Shown: positions 1 to 9,705, numbered from the stretch's first letter. The stretch is 64,000 bases of DNA from Citrobacter sp. Cu233 (GCF_030332225.1 NZ_JAOWIF010000031.1:248001-312000), one strand, 5' to 3'. Notes: generated by a model not told the origin, from the letters alone. Program-made: numbers and translations.

Positions 1-2
1 TG

Positions 3-50
3 ATGGTGGTTCCAGGCGTTCAGGGCGTGAATGACTATATCTGGCACTAA
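3..50 (+). CDS. 3' tail of an unidentified gene (cut by window edge)
   Basis: One open frame runs from the left edge to a TAA at 48-50 and ends in VNDYIWH. Only about 15 codons are visible, so no family can be named. It lies beyond an integrase remnant next to argW, so it may belong to an integrated element. It could equally be chance coding. Confidence 0.25.
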   Translation: MVVPGVQGVNDYIWH

Positions 51-124
51 GCAGACAATTCATTAAGTTGCACACTGACAATTTCAGGTTTTGTTATGCT
101 TAAACATGATCAAAAAATCCTGCA

Positions 125-388
125 TTACGTGAAAAAAACGCTGCAACATGTAGCTACAGCATTTCTTTTTGTCATTTTTTTGAGCGGTAGCTGTAATACA
201 GTCAGAAGCTCCAGTAGCTTTTTCTCCTTCCCGGCAAATCGATACTTCATGCGCCAGTACTTTGAACCGTTAGTATTGACCATGAGATAAAGCCCTCCGC
301 CGTCAGCGAGCTTATAGGCTTTATCTCTGGGCTTTGCAGTCTCGACCTGACGCGCATTCAGCGGTATTTTGGGAGCCTCATATTTCAT
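125..388 (-). pseudogene. Truncated P4-type tyrosine integrase next to argW
   Basis: From the ATG at 388 the frame reads like the N-terminal arm-binding domain of P4/IntS-type integrases: LNARQVETAKP, then LADGGGLYLMV, then KYWRMKYRFAGKEKK. In the family this leads into a LxLGxYP segment and later the catalytic R-H-R-Y domain. Here similarity stops at about base 215 and the frame ends at 125 after unrelated residues, so about 55 of the usual ~390 residues remain. It reads away from the 3' end of argW in the same direction as the tRNA, the arrangement of intS beside argW in E. coli. It is almost certainly non-functional and marks a decayed island edge. Confidence 0.75.
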
Positions 389-542
389 TGAACAGGATAA
401 GCCCCACTTAGGCCCCCAAACGTTTCTTGATTCACGTTGAAATGGGTAGATATCGGTTGACATCACATCGCCAGAGCAGAGGGGTTATCACTGATTATAA
501 GGGGGTTTTATTGAATTCGGTAGACATCAGGAGAGGCGTATA

Positions 543-617
543 TGGTGTCCCCTGCAGGAATCGAACCTGCAACTAGCCCTTAGGAGGGGCTCGTTATATC
601 CATTTAACTAAGGGGAC
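543..617 (-). tRNA. argW: tRNA-Arg, anticodon CCU
   Basis: On the minus strand a 75-nt cloverleaf starts GTCCCCTTAG and ends GGGGACACCA, with CCA encoded. The anticodon arm is GCCCCTCCTAAGGGC, giving anticodon CCU, which reads the rare AGG codon. The T arm contains GGTTCGATTCC. The 3' half is a common attachment site for P4-type integrases, and an integrase remnant lies just downstream. Confidence 0.97.
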
Positions 618-628
618 GAAGCGGCACG

Positions 629-657
629 AGTATAGCGTTTTTTACTCTCAACGGTAA
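629..657 (-). promoter_or_regulatory. Sigma-70 promoter of argW
   Basis: On the minus strand TTACCG and TATACT are separated by 17 bp, followed by a GC-rich stretch (CGTGCCGC) just before the tRNA 5' end. A GC-rich discriminator is typical of stringently controlled stable RNA promoters. Assigned by pattern only. Confidence 0.6.
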
Positions 658-692
658 GTCTCAGGCTGCCTGACTGCTCAAACAGTCACCAT

Positions 693-1634
693 TCAGGTCT
701 GTTTTTTCTGGTTTTTCTGCGATTGTGCTTCCCGCTTTGCTTGTAACCTGGCTTCTTCCTTGCGTTTATTGCTCATATCGTTGCGGATCTGCGCGTGGCT
801 CATCAGTGCAAAGATAAATGTCCCGCCGCAGATATTCCCGGCCAGTGTCGGTAAGGCAAAAGGCCAGAAAAAGTCGCCCCAGTGCAGTGTTCCATTAAAG
901 ACCAGATAGAGAATTTCAACTGAACCCACGACGATATGTGTGGTATCGCCTAAGGCAATCAGCCAGGTCATCAGGACAATGACGACAATCTTTGCGGCCC
1001 CGGCGGCGGGAAACATCCAGACCATCGTGGCAATCAACCAGCCGGAGACAATGGCATTGGCAAACATCTCCGTCGGGTTATTTTTCATTACATCCATGCC
1101 TATTTTGACAAAGGCGTCACGGGTCGCCTCATCAAAAATCGGCATGTATTCAAACGCCCATGCCGCAACCCCGGTGCCCAGAATATTACCCAGTAGTACT
1201 ACGCTCCACAGACGCATCAACAGACCAAAATTACCGAGGGTAGGGTTTTGCATAACGGGTAAGACGGCGGTGACGGTATTTTCCGTAAAGAGTTGTTGGC
1301 GAGCCATAATCACAATAATAAAGCCGAAGGTATAACCGAGATTCTCCAGCAAAAATCCGCCGGGAACACCCTCCAGTTGTACATGAAAAATTCCCTTTGC
1401 CAGCAACGATGCACCCATTGACAGCCCGGCAGCAATGGCTGACCACAATAGCGCCATCGCGTCGCGTTCCATCTCTTTTTCACCGTCCTGGCGGATATGC
1501 TCGTGGATTGCCATTGCACGTGAGGGGAGCCTGTCCTCATTGAGTTCTATCTTTTTTCCGCTCCGCTTTTCTTCGCTTTCCACCTGGAGTTCGTCGCTGT
1601 GACGATCAATCTTCTCTTTTTCGATGTCATTCAT
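693..1634 (-). CDS. yfdC: Formate/nitrite transporter family inner membrane protein YfdC
   Basis: The 313-residue protein matches YfdC of the formate/nitrite transporter (FNT) family, which forms pentamers of six-helix channels. A charged N-terminal region (about 1-55) precedes hydrophobic helices, and a Lys/Arg/Gln-rich tail closes the protein. The segment LGDTTHIVVGS near residue 230 aligns with the FocA pore region carrying the central histidine, so the pore histidine appears kept. The transported substrate of YfdC is not established. It lies alone between argW and the divergent mlaA. The ATG at 1634 matches the family length of about 310 residues. Confidence 0.9.
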   Translation of the reverse strand: MNDIEKEKIDRHSDELQVESEEKRSGKKIELNEDRLPSRAMAIHEHIRQDGEKEMERDAMALLWSAIAAGLSMGASLLAKGIFHVQLEGVPGGFLLENLGYTFGFIIVIMARQQLFTENTVTAVLPVMQNPTLGNFGLLMRLWSVVLLGNILGTGVAAWAFEYMPIFDEATRDAFVKIGMDVMKNNPTEMFANAIVSGWLIATMVWMFPAAGAAKIVVIVLMTWLIALGDTTHIVVGSVEILYLVFNGTLHWGDFFWPFALPTLAGNICGGTFIFALMSHAQIRNDMSNKRKEEARLQAKREAQSQKNQKKQT

Positions 1635-1921
1635 ACCAGGATCCTGAATAAGCTCGTATTGCTAAAGCGTAGCGGTTTTTTATTTGAAGGCTGGTGGATA
1701 AAGGCTGAAATCGCAAAAATGGTAACGCATGTTTTTATTGGCTTCGTTAGAATGAACCATCACTGAGTCTGTATTACCAGGCTATGATCAAATCAGTAAG
1801 TTAGGGCATATAGACATCGATTGACGTGCTGTTACAATCGCTCACATCTAATCAGGCGGATACATCATCGTTCCGTCATGGATGGCAATCAGCGATAGCC
1901 ATAATACACAGGGAGACACTT

Positions 1922-2677
1922 ATGAAGCTTCGCCTGTCGGCGCTTGCGCTGGGAACCACACTTTTGGTGGGGTGTGCGAGCTCCGGTACTGAACAGCAGG
2001 GGCGTTCGGACCCATTTGAAGGGTTCAACCGCACCATGTACAACTTCAACTTTAATGTTTTGGATCCATATGTTGTTCGCCCGGTGGCTGTCGCCTGGCG
2101 TGATTATGTTCCGCAGCCGGCCCGTAATGGTTTGAGCAACTTTACTGGCAACCTTGAAGAACCGGCTGTCATGGTTAACTATTTCCTGCAAGGCGACCCC
2201 TATCAGGGGATGGTGCATTTTACCCGTTTCTTCCTGAACACCTTGTTAGGTATGGGCGGGTTTATTGATGTGGCGGGGATGGCGAATCCGAAGTTGCAGC
2301 GTGTTGAACCACACCGCTTCGGCAGCACATTAGGCCACTATGATGTCGGTTACGGTCCATACATGCAGCTTCCATTCTACGGCAGCTTCACGCTTCGTGA
2401 CGATGGCGGCGATATGGTGGATACGCTGTATCCGGTTCTGTCCTGGTTAACCTGGCCGTTATCGATAGGTAAATGGACGGTTGAAGGAATAGAAACGCGT
2501 GCGCAACTGCTCGATTCTGACGGCCTGCTGCGCCAATCTTCAGATCCTTACATCATGGTGCGTGAAGCTTACTTCCAGCGTCATGACTTTATTGCGAATG
2601 GCGGTAAACTCAAACCAGAAGAAAACCCGAATGCAAAAGATATTCAGGATGAGTTAAAAGAGATCGATTCTGAGTAA
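1922..2677 (+). CDS. mlaA: Outer membrane lipoprotein MlaA (VacJ)
   Basis: MlaA is the outer membrane part of the Mla system, which removes misplaced phospholipids from the outer leaflet and passes them to periplasmic MlaC. The 251-residue product starts with a lipoprotein signal whose LVGC box puts the lipidated cysteine at residue 18. Alanine at +2 fits outer membrane sorting. The family region follows (DPFEGFNRTMYNFN, later RFGSTLGHYDVGYGPYMQLP). The ATG at 1922 has a GGGAGA ribosome site just upstream; an upstream in-frame extension would spoil the signal peptide. It is followed by a terminator shared with fadL. Confidence 0.96.
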   Translation: MKLRLSALALGTTLLVGCASSGTEQQGRSDPFEGFNRTMYNFNFNVLDPYVVRPVAVAWRDYVPQPARNGLSNFTGNLEEPAVMVNYFLQGDPYQGMVHFTRFFLNTLLGMGGFIDVAGMANPKLQRVEPHRFGSTLGHYDVGYGPYMQLPFYGSFTLRDDGGDMVDTLYPVLSWLTWPLSIGKWTVEGIETRAQLLDSDGLLRQSSDPYIMVREAYFQRHDFIANGGKLKPEENPNAKDIQDELKEIDSE

Positions 2678-2692
2678 GAAATTGAGGCAAAT

Positions 2693-2723
2693 AAAAAGGT
2701 GAGCTAAAAAGCTCACCTTTTTT
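2693..2723. terminator. Bidirectional terminator between mlaA and fadL
   Basis: The arms AAAAAGGTGAGC and GCTCACCTTTTTT flank a 6-nt loop (TAAAAA). A-tract on one side and T-tract on the other suit both converging genes. Confidence 0.9.
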
Positions 2724-2737
2724 ACATCTGATGAAAA

Positions 2738-4069
2738 TCAGAATGCGTAGTTCAGGTTCATACCGTACAGCCAGGCTTTCCCTTCTGATTCGAAGGAGTA
2801 CGGGCCTTCTTCGAATTTCACTTTCTGACCGTGCATATAAGAAATGCCGACATCCAATGAAGCATCTTTATTAAACGCATAGGTTGTACCCGCACTCAGC
2901 CAGAAGCGGTCCTGATCCGGAATAGAGATGGAACGGCGGTTAGCTGGAACAGGGCTATCATCGAAGGCGATACCGGTACGGAATGTCCAGGTATCATCGT
3001 AGTAGTAGGTAGTACCCAGCGCGATGCGGTAAGAGTCTTTGAAACCTTCTTCTTTATAGAACAGGGTCTGACCGTTGCTGCCTTTCGCTTTAAGCTCCTG
3101 GAACTGACTCCAACTGGTATATGCCATGCTGTAGTGAACCGCCCACTGTGGCGCAACGCGGTTATAACCTGAGAACTCCCACATTTCTGGCAGGTTCAGA
3201 TCAAGTGAACCGTCAATTGTGCTGCCGTTGGTGCCAGCAGGCAGGCTAGCGAACACCGGGCGCAACTGCGCTGGAATACGGTCCATTGATGGCAGGCTGC
3301 TGCGGTAATCACCGTCGAAGTCCACTTTTACTTCCGAACGGTAGGTGAAACCGTAACGGTTGTCTTTATCCACTTCATAAAGAATACCGGCGTTCCAGCC
3401 GAAGCCCCACTCATCGCCTTTCAGGCGCGCAATCTGCGTATCTGCCGGGTATTGTGCGGCCAGTGATGGAGGAATTTTGCCGCCAGAACCTGCAACGATC
3501 TGCTGTGGGAGATCGCCTGCATAACGTTCAAGCTTCGCTTTGGCATAGACGGCGTTAAAACCGAGGCCGAAGCTAAAATGATTATTCAGACGGTAGGCAC
3601 CGCTCAGGTTTAAGTTGAGCGTTTCCAGATCGGTTTTTCCGCCCATCGAGCCGGCTGCGTAATTATTGTTAAACTCCGTTGCCAGACCATAGTTAGAGGT
3701 AACAGATGCCCCCCAACCAAATTGATCGTTAATCGGGGCAACAAAATGCACGTTCGGTATCCAGGCGGTTGGGGCGATGTTATCCTGGCTGGCGTCGTTA
3801 CCAATACGTGAGCGTCCGGAAATATCGACATCCGGATCAACGAAAATCGCACCGGCAGAGAAAGTAGGGCGATCAAACATCATGATCAGCGCGGGGTTAC
3901 GACTGGCGTTACCTGCATCATCTGCAATAGCGCCTTCACCCGAATATGCCCGGCCAAGGCCAGAGGAAGAAAATTCGTTTAACTGAAAGCCTGCAGACCA
4001 GGCCTGTGTGGAGATAATTGCCACTGCGACTGCGAGAGCAGACTTTGTAAACAGGGTTTTCTGGCTCAT
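2738..4069 (-). CDS. fadL: Long-chain fatty acid outer membrane transporter FadL
   Basis: FadL is a 14-stranded beta-barrel that lets long-chain fatty acids cross the outer membrane for activation by FadD. The protein (443 residues from the chosen start) has a signal peptide ending WSA, then the hatch region [34 protein letters not shown], and closes with the aromatic C-terminus NLNYAF needed for barrel assembly. I prefer the ATG at 4069: the GAGG upstream is 8 nt from it but only 2 nt from the alternative ATG at 4075. A central stretch near 3420-3520, probably an extracellular loop, differs clearly from remembered E. coli FadL, as expected for a phage-receptor surface. Two FadR-like operators lie upstream. 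Confidence 0.96.
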   Translation of the reverse strand: MSQKTLFTKSALAVAVAIISTQAWSAGFQLNEFSSSGLGRAYSGEGAIADDAGNASRNPALIMMFDRPTFSAGAIFVDPDVDISGRSRIGNDASQDNIAPTAWIPNVHFVAPINDQFGWGASVTSNYGLATEFNNNYAAGSMGGKTDLETLNLNLSGAYRLNNHFSFGLGFNAVYAKAKLERYAGDLPQQIVAGSGGKIPPSLAAQYPADTQIARLKGDEWGFGWNAGILYEVDKDNRYGFTYRSEVKVDFDGDYRSSLPSMDRIPAQLRPVFASLPAGTNGSTIDGSLDLNLPEMWEFSGYNRVAPQWAVHYSMAYTSWSQFQELKAKGSNGQTLFYKEEGFKDSYRIALGTTYYYDDTWTFRTGIAFDDSPVPANRRSISIPDQDRFWLSAGTTYAFNKDASLDVGISYMHGQKVKFEEGPYSFESEGKAWLYGMNLNYAF

Positions 4070-4158
4070 GACCATAACCTCATAGATTTATTTTTATACA
4101 AACTATGTTACATGCCGTAACAGGAGCGCGAAGTGTAGGGTCTGAGGTACCACATAGA

Positions 4159-4172
4159 AATCAGACCAGTGG
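4159..4172 (-). promoter_or_regulatory. FadR operator-like site 1 upstream of fadL
   Basis: Minus strand CCACTGGTCTGATT contains the TGGTCNGA core of the FadR consensus. It lies about 90 bp upstream of the fadL start and about 22 bp from the second site, the spacing remembered for the two sites of E. coli fadL, where FadR represses. Confidence 0.65.
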
Positions 4173-4181
4173 CGAGAGTAT

Positions 4182-4194
4182 AGGTCGGACCAGC
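4182..4194 (-). promoter_or_regulatory. FadR operator-like site 2 upstream of fadL
   Basis: Minus strand GCTGGTCCGACCT is a near-perfect FadR palindrome. The rest of the 371-bp fadL-yfcZ gap (4070-4440) holds AT-rich sequence that should carry the divergent promoters; I see no gene there. Confidence 0.75.
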
Positions 4195-4440
4195 CAGAAT
4201 GTTGCAAGTATGTTTATAAATATTTTCAATTCTGATCTAAGAAACGCGATCCAGCTGGCAAAATTGCGGGTACGCGCACTCACCTGTTTGGGTGATTTTT
4301 GTTTTAGATCATTTTTAAGTGTGATTTCGGTCACTTATCTCATTTCACACAATTAACGACTGGAGAGGCGAATAATGGGAGCGTAAAATATCCCCATCGT
4401 TTATCTGGCACCTCAGGTGCGAATACAGAGGAAATCTACA

Positions 4441-4725
4441 ATGAGTAAATGCAGTGCTGATGAAACCCCGGTTTGCTGCTGTATGGATGTTGGCACCATC
4501 ATGGACAACTCCGATTGCACCGCGTCATACAGCCGCGTGTTCGCGAATCGCGCAGAGGCAGAAGAAACGCTGGCCGCTCTGACTGAGAAGGCACGTAGCG
4601 TGGAATCTGAACCTTGCAAAATCACCTCGACTTTCACTGAAGAGTCAGAGGGTGTGCGTCTGGATATCGACTTTGTTTTTGCCTGTGAAGCTGAAACGCT
4701 GATTTTCCAGCTGGGCTTGCGTTAA
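4441..4725 (+). CDS. yfcZ: YfcZ/YiiS family (DUF406) protein
   Basis: A 94-residue acidic, cysteine-rich small protein matching YfcZ. The N-terminal half carries a CSADETPVCCCMDVG cluster; the rest is a compact domain ending EAETLIFQLGLR. Function is unknown. The ATG at 4441 follows an AGAGGAAA ribosome site. It is divergent from fadL, sits before fadIJ, and ends at a strong terminator, so it is probably transcribed alone. Confidence 0.9.
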   Translation: MSKCSADETPVCCCMDVGTIMDNSDCTASYSRVFANRAEAEETLAALTEKARSVESEPCKITSTFTEESEGVRLDIDFVFACEAETLIFQLGLR

Positions 4726-4738
4726 TCCCTTCTACTGA

Positions 4739-4769
4739 TGCCCTTGCCACTTTGTGGCAAGGGCATTTT
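4739..4769 (+). terminator. Terminator after yfcZ
   Basis: TGCCCTTGCCAC and GTGGCAAGGGCA form a perfect 12-bp stem with a TTT loop, followed by TTTTC. Confidence 0.9.
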
Positions 4770-4858
4770 CGTAACAGTCAGTGACTATTCACTGTGTCAT
4801 AGCTCTCACTTTCTTTTCTCTCCGCTTGGCTAAATGTAAAAAATTGGTTAAGACTGTG

Positions 4859-4875
4859 ATCAGGTCAGACCACTT
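4859..4875 (+). promoter_or_regulatory. FadR operator-like site of fadIJ
   Basis: ATCAGGTCAGACCACTT matches the FadR consensus around the GGTCNGACC core and lies 27 bp before the fadI start. FadR would repress fadIJ when long-chain acyl-CoA is absent. Confidence 0.8.
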
Positions 4876-4901
4876 ATTTTTATTTTTTACAGGGGAGTGT
4901 T

Positions 4902-6212
4902 ATGAATCAGGCTTTACCGCTGGTTACGCGCCAGGGCGACCGTATCGCCATCGTGAGCGGATTGCGTACGCCATTTGCCCGTCAGGCTACCGCATTTCAT
5001 GGCATTCCCGCCGTTGATTTGGGAAAAATGGTTGTTGGTGAATTGCTGGCCCGCAACGAAATACCTGCTGACGTGATTGAACAGCTGGTTTTTGGCCAGG
5101 TGGTTCAAATGCCAGAAGCCCCCAATATTGCCCGGGAAATCGTTCTGGGAACGGGGATGAATGTGCATACAGATGCTTACAGCGTAAGCCGGGCTTGTGC
5201 AACCAGCTTTCAGGCCGTGGCGAATGTTGCAGAAAGCCTGATGGCCGGTACTATTCGTGCTGGGATTGCCGGCGGCGCAGACTCCTCTTCCGTTCTGCCT
5301 ATTGGCGTCAGCAAAAAGCTGGCGCGAGTACTGGTGGATGTCAATAAAGCCCGCACAACCGGGCAACGTCTGAAACTCTTCTCCCGATTGCGCTTGCGCG
5401 ATTTGATGCCTGTGCCACCGGCTGTTGCTGAATATTCCACTGGTTTACGCATGGGGGATACAGCTGAACAAATGGCGAAAACCTATGGCATCACACGTGA
5501 ACAACAGGATGCGTTGGCACATCGTTCTCATCAGCGCGCGGCTCAGGCATGGTCTGAAGGAAAACTTGCGGAAGAGGTGATGACGACCTACGCCCCCCCC
5601 TTTAAAGATCCTTTTTCAGAAGATAACAATATTCGCGGTAACTCGACGATGGCGGATTACGCCAGGTTGCGTCCGGCATTTGACAGAAAACACGGTACCG
5701 TTACGGCGGCCAACAGTACTCCGTTAACAGATGGTGCTGCCGCCGTGATTTTGATGACGGAATCGCGTGCGAAAGAGTTAGGGCTGGTACCGCTGGGATA
5801 TCTGCGTAGTTTTGCCTTTACCGCCATTGATGTCTGGCAGGACATGCTGTTAGGACCTGCATGGTCGACACCGCTTGCTCTTGAGCGCGCAGGGTTAACC
5901 ATGGCGGATTTAACGCTTATTGATATGCATGAAGCCTTTGCCGCACAAACGCTGGCGAACCTCCAGTTGCTGGGCAGTGAGCGTTTTGCCCGCGAAGTGT
6001 TAGGGCGTTCTCATGCCACTGGCGAAGTCGATGACGGTAAATTTAATGTGTTGGGGGGCTCAATTGCCTATGGACACCCATTCGCCGCAACCGGTGCACG
6101 AATGATCACCCAAACTCTCCATGAATTACGGCGTCGCGGCGGTGGCTTTGGTTTAGTCACCGCATGTGCGGCAGGTGGTTTGGGGGCGGCAATGGTTCTG
6201 GAGGCAGAATAA
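4902..6212 (+). CDS. fadI: 3-ketoacyl-CoA thiolase FadI
   Basis: FadI is the thiolase (beta) subunit of the anaerobic fatty-acid oxidation complex, cleaving 3-ketoacyl-CoA with CoA. At 436 residues it has the normal length. The acyl-accepting Cys99 lies in [10 protein letters not shown]. The C-terminal catalytic His and Cys lie in [19 protein letters not shown] and TACAAGG. A GGGGAG ribosome site precedes the ATG. The stop overlaps the fadJ start by one base, so the two subunits are translationally coupled. Confidence 0.97.
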   Translation: MNQALPLVTRQGDRIAIVSGLRTPFARQATAFHGIPAVDLGKMVVGELLARNEIPADVIEQLVFGQVVQMPEAPNIAREIVLGTGMNVHTDAYSVSRACATSFQAVANVAESLMAGTIRAGIAGGADSSSVLPIGVSKKLARVLVDVNKARTTGQRLKLFSRLRLRDLMPVPPAVAEYSTGLRMGDTAEQMAKTYGITREQQDALAHRSHQRAAQAWSEGKLAEEVMTTYAPPFKDPFSEDNNIRGNSTMADYARLRPAFDRKHGTVTAANSTPLTDGAAAVILMTESRAKELGLVPLGYLRSFAFTAIDVWQDMLLGPAWSTPLALERAGLTMADLTLIDMHEAFAAQTLANLQLLGSERFAREVLGRSHATGEVDDGKFNVLGGSIAYGHPFAATGARMITQTLHELRRRGGGFGLVTACAAGGLGAAMVLEAE

Positions 6213-8359
6213 TGGAAATGACATCGGCTTTTACACTCAACGTGCGTCTGGATAACATCGCCGTTGTCTCCATTGATGTACCCGGAGAGAAAATGAATAC
6301 CCTGAAAGCGGAGTTTGCTTCTCAGGTTCGGGCCATTCTGAAACAAATTCGCGACAATAAAGCGTTGCGTGGCGTCGTGTTCATTTCGGCAAAACCCGAT
6401 AATTTTATCGCCGGTGCCGATATCAACATGATAGGGGATTGCCGCAGCGCGCAGGAAGCTGAAACGCTGGCCCGTCAGGGGCAGCAGATCATGGCGGAAA
6501 TTAATGCCTTACCGATCCCGGTTATCGCCGCTATTCATGGTGCCTGTCTGGGCGGTGGGCTGGAGATGGCGCTGGCCTGCCATAACCGTATCTGTACCGA
6601 TGACGTTAAAACCGTGCTGGGTTTACCGGAAGTGCAGCTAGGCCTGCTTCCCGGTTCCGGTGGAACCCAGCGATTACCCCGTCTTATTGGTGTCAGTACT
6701 GCGCTGGATATGATCCTGACAGGAAAACAGCTACGGGCAAAACAGGCGCTAAAAGTGGGGCTGGTGGACGACGTTGTACCACAGACCATTTTGCTGGAAG
6801 CTGCGGTTGAACTGGCCAAAAAAGACAGTTCGGCGCACCGGGTTCTGCCCGTACGTGAACGCGTGTTGGCGGGGCCGCTGGGACGTGCACTGCTGTTTCG
6901 TATGGTCAGCAAAAAGACGGCGCAAAAAACGCTGGGTAACTACCCCGCAACGGACCGCATTCTTGAGGTGATCGAAACCGGTCTCGCGCAGGGGAGCAGC
7001 AGCGGCTATGAGGCAGAAGCCCGCGCGTTTGGCGAGCTGGCGATGACTTCGCAGTCTAAGTCGCTACGGAACATCTTTTTTGCCAATACCGATGTGAAAA
7101 AGGATCCCGGTAGTGAAGCGAAGCCCGGCCCGCTGAATAGCGTCGGTATTTTGGGCGGTGGTTTGATGGGCGGCGGTATTGCTTATGTCACTGCCTGTAA
7201 AGGTGGCTTGCCGGTGCGCATCAAAGACATTAATGCTAAAGGAATCAACCACGCGCTAAAGTACAGTTGGGATCAACTTGAAACGAAGGTTCGTCGCCGT
7301 CATATCAAGGCCGGTGAACGTGACAAACAACTGGCGCTGATTTCGGGAACCACCGATTATCGCGGTTTTGCTCATCGCGATCTGATTATTGAAGCGGTAT
7401 TCGAAGATCTGTCGTTAAAACAACAGATGGTGGCAGAAATTGAACAGAATTGTGCCCCTCATACTATTTTTGCATCGAACACCTCATCTTTGCCGATTGG
7501 TGATATTGCGGCTAATGCTGCCAGGCCTGAACAGGTCATTGGTCTGCACTTTTTTAGTCCGGTAGAAAAAATGCCACTGGTGGAAGTGATCCCTCATGCA
7601 ACAACCTCAGAGCAGACGATTGCCACAACCGTTAAGTTAGCGAAAAAACAGGGCAAAACACCGATTGTTGTCCAGGATAAGGCTGGCTTTTACGTTAACC
7701 GTATTTTAGCGCCTTACATCAACGAAGCGATTCGCATGCTGACCGAAGGTGAACGTGTCGACACTATTGATGCCGCGCTGGTTAAGTTTGGTTTTCCGGT
7801 AGGGCCAATCCAACTTTTGGATGAGGTCGGAATTGATACGGGCACTAAAATTATACCAGTGCTTGAGGCCGCATATGGAGAACGTTTTAGCGCGCCTGCA
7901 AATGTTGTTGCTTCAATTTTGAATGACGATCGCAAAGGTAGAAAAAATGGTCGGGGTTTCTATCTTTATGGGGCGAAAGGGCGTAAAAGCAAAAAACAGG
8001 TCGACCCTGCAATTTATACGCTTATTGGCGTCCAGGGTCAGGGCCAACTCGCAGCCCCGCAAATTGCAGAGCGGTGTGTCATGTTAATGCTTAACGAAGC
8101 AGCACGCTGTTTTGGTGAGCAGGTCGTCCGCAGCGCACGTGATGGTGATATCGGCGCTGTATTTGGTATTGGTTTTCCGCCTTTCCTCGGCGGCCCGTTC
8201 CGGTATATGGATTCTCTCGGTGCGGGTGAAGTGGTTGCGGTTCTGCAACGACTGTCCACGCAATATGGCTCACGGTTTACACCGTGTGAACAGTTATTGC
8301 AGATGGCGGAACGTGGTGAAAGATTCTGGAATATCGGGGAAACTGACCTGAATTCATGA
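6212..8359 (+). CDS. fadJ: Fatty-acid oxidation complex alpha subunit FadJ
   Basis: FadJ combines enoyl-CoA hydratase/isomerase (about residues 1-190) and 3-hydroxyacyl-CoA dehydrogenase (about 310-715) for anaerobic beta-oxidation with FadI. Visible are the crotonase oxyanion region [15 protein letters not shown], the [16 protein letters not shown] loop, the NAD-binding [13 protein letters not shown], and the dehydrogenase [13 protein letters not shown] motif with its catalytic histidine. Length from the ATG at 6212 is 715 residues, as expected (E. coli 714). The start overlaps the fadI stop, so upstream in-frame extensions are unlikely. Confidence 0.97.
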   Translation: MEMTSAFTLNVRLDNIAVVSIDVPGEKMNTLKAEFASQVRAILKQIRDNKALRGVVFISAKPDNFIAGADINMIGDCRSAQEAETLARQGQQIMAEINALPIPVIAAIHGACLGGGLEMALACHNRICTDDVKTVLGLPEVQLGLLPGSGGTQRLPRLIGVSTALDMILTGKQLRAKQALKVGLVDDVVPQTILLEAAVELAKKDSSAHRVLPVRERVLAGPLGRALLFRMVSKKTAQKTLGNYPATDRILEVIETGLAQGSSSGYEAEARAFGELAMTSQSKSLRNIFFANTDVKKDPGSEAKPGPLNSVGILGGGLMGGGIAYVTACKGGLPVRIKDINAKGINHALKYSWDQLETKVRRRHIKAGERDKQLALISGTTDYRGFAHRDLIIEAVFEDLSLKQQMVAEIEQNCAPHTIFASNTSSLPIGDIAANAARPEQVIGLHFFSPVEKMPLVEVIPHATTSEQTIATTVKLAKKQGKTPIVVQDKAGFYVNRILAPYINEAIRMLTEGERVDTIDAALVKFGFPVGPIQLLDEVGIDTGTKIIPVLEAAYGERFSAPANVVASILNDDRKGRKNGRGFYLYGAKGRKSKKQVDPAIYTLIGVQGQGQLAAPQIAERCVMLMLNEAARCFGEQVVRSARDGDIGAVFGIGFPPFLGGPFRYMDSLGAGEVVAVLQRLSTQYGSRFTPCEQLLQMAERGERFWNIGETDLNS

Positions 8360-8567
8360 GGTCAAAGGTAGGATGAATCCGCACTGAATGTATGTGTCGC
8401 GCTCAAAATGTAAACAGAGATTGACTATACTTACGCCGTTGAGGTAAAAAACAGCGTTTCATTCGGTGAATGGATAAGGCACAATGCCGGCCACCACATA
8501 GTTACCACTGCCAATAGGGGCTTTGTGTAAACGTGTTGGTGATTCTGGTTAACAAAAGCGGTGCAAT

Positions 8568-9053
8568 ATGCAAGTTTTTATCATGCGTCACGGCGACGCG
8601 GCCCTCGATGCCGCCAGTGATTCGGTTCGTCCTTTAACCTCTTGTGGTTGTGACGAATCTCGCCTGATGGCGAACTGGCTGAAAGGTCAAAAAGTGGATA
8701 TCGAACGTGTTCTGGTGAGCCCGTTCCTACGAGCCGAACAGACGCTGGATGTGGTGGGAGAATGTATGAACCTGCCAGCCGGTGTGGATGTTTTGCCGGA
8801 GCTGACTCCCTGCGGCGATGTCGGTCTGGTCAGTGCCTATTTACAGGCTCTGGCCAATGAAGGTATCGCAACGGCGCTGGTGATTTCTCACTTACCGTTA
8901 GTGGGATATCTGGTGTCTGAGCTTTGCCCGGGAGAAACGCCGCCGATGTTTACCACATCTGCGATAGCCAGCGTAACGCTTGATGAGAGCGGAAAGGGCA
9001 TTTTTAACTGGCAGATGAGCCCGTGTAATTTGAAAATGGCAAAAGCGATTTAA
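8568..9053 (+). CDS. sixA: Phosphohistidine phosphatase SixA
   Basis: SixA is a histidine phosphatase of 161 residues. It starts MQVFIMRHGDA with the catalytic RHG (His8), and the second histidine lies in VISHLPLVG. In E. coli it was proposed to act on the ArcB phosphotransfer domain and later shown to dephosphorylate NPr of the nitrogen-related PTS. It is followed by one REP-like hairpin and a terminator, then directly by smrB in the opposite direction. Confidence 0.95.
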   Translation: MQVFIMRHGDAALDAASDSVRPLTSCGCDESRLMANWLKGQKVDIERVLVSPFLRAEQTLDVVGECMNLPAGVDVLPELTPCGDVGLVSAYLQALANEGIATALVISHLPLVGYLVSELCPGETPPMFTTSAIASVTLDESGKGIFNWQMSPCNLKMAKAI

Positions 9054-9073
9054 TCGAACCCGTGCCACGTTTC

Positions 9074-9106
9074 ATCGTCCGGATAAGGCAGGATCGCCAT
9101 CCGGAA
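9074..9106. repeat. REP-like palindrome
   Basis: TCCGGATAAGGC and GCCATCCGGA arms form the usual enterobacterial REP stem between sixA and its terminator. Confidence 0.75.
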
Positions 9107-9109
9107 AAT

Positions 9110-9136
9110 AAAAGAGCCGCAAATGCGGCTCTTTTT
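9110..9136. terminator. Bidirectional terminator between sixA and smrB
   Basis: AAAAGAGCCGC, loop AAAT, GCGGCTCTTTTT. A- and T-tracts on both sides serve the two converging genes. Confidence 0.93.
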
Positions 9137-9153
9137 GTTTCTGAATTGCTGCC

Positions 9154-9705
9154 TCAGGGGAGTTCAGGTGGCAACCACTCTTCCACTTCGATCAGTACCA
9201 GCAGTGCGGCATCGCCACCGTACTCTTTCGGTGCCTGATGGAAGGCCATCACATGCGGATGTTGTGCCAGCCACAGCGGCGTTTGCTGTTTCAGAATGTG
9301 CTTCCCGTGGCCATGCATTACGCAGGCGCAAAAAACATGCTCACGACGACAGGCGGCAATCAATGCGCCGAGCTCCTGTTTGGCCTGCTGTTGCGTCAAT
9401 CCGTGCAAATCAAGAAACAGCTCCGGGGAGTAATCACCACGGCGCATCTTCTTCAGTTCAAAATGGCTGACATCGGCCCGCACGTATCTTACCGGACCGT
9501 CAGTGTTCAGCAGCGGCTGAAATTCATCCGAGAAATAATGGCTGGCATCAGCCTGTTCCTGTAGCAGCCTTTTGACCGGAACCTCGGTGATTTTTTTGCG
9601 TGGTGGTCGATGGACAATGGTGTCCTGCTTAATTTGACGAGTGCCGGTCATCAGCTGGCGAAACAGCGTCTGATCCTCCTCGCTGAGCGATGTTTTCTTT
9701 TTCAT
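9154..9705 (-). CDS. smrB: Ribosome rescue endonuclease SmrB
   Basis: SmrB is the Smr-domain nuclease that cuts mRNA upstream of collided ribosomes so that tmRNA can rescue them. The 183-residue protein has a basic N-terminal helix region (about 1-50), known in the family to dock on the stalled disome, and a C-terminal Smr domain from about 95. The catalytic DLHG is at 99-102 and HGHGKH at 131-136, so the active site appears complete. It is divergent from prmB across a 166-bp gap. Confidence 0.95.
   Translation of the reverse strand: MKKKTSLSEEDQTLFRQLMTGTRQIKQDTIVHRPPRKKITEVPVKRLLQEQADASHYFSDEFQPLLNTDGPVRYVRADVSHFELKKMRRGDYSPELFLDLHGLTQQQAKQELGALIAACRREHVFCACVMHGHGKHILKQQTPLWLAQHPHVMAFHQAPKEYGGDAALLVLIEVEEWLPPELP

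Noticed and set aside
96-290. 64-codon plus-strand frame with a hydrophobic stretch near argW
   Set aside because: It lies opposite the integrase remnant, which explains the sequence better, and has no ribosome site.
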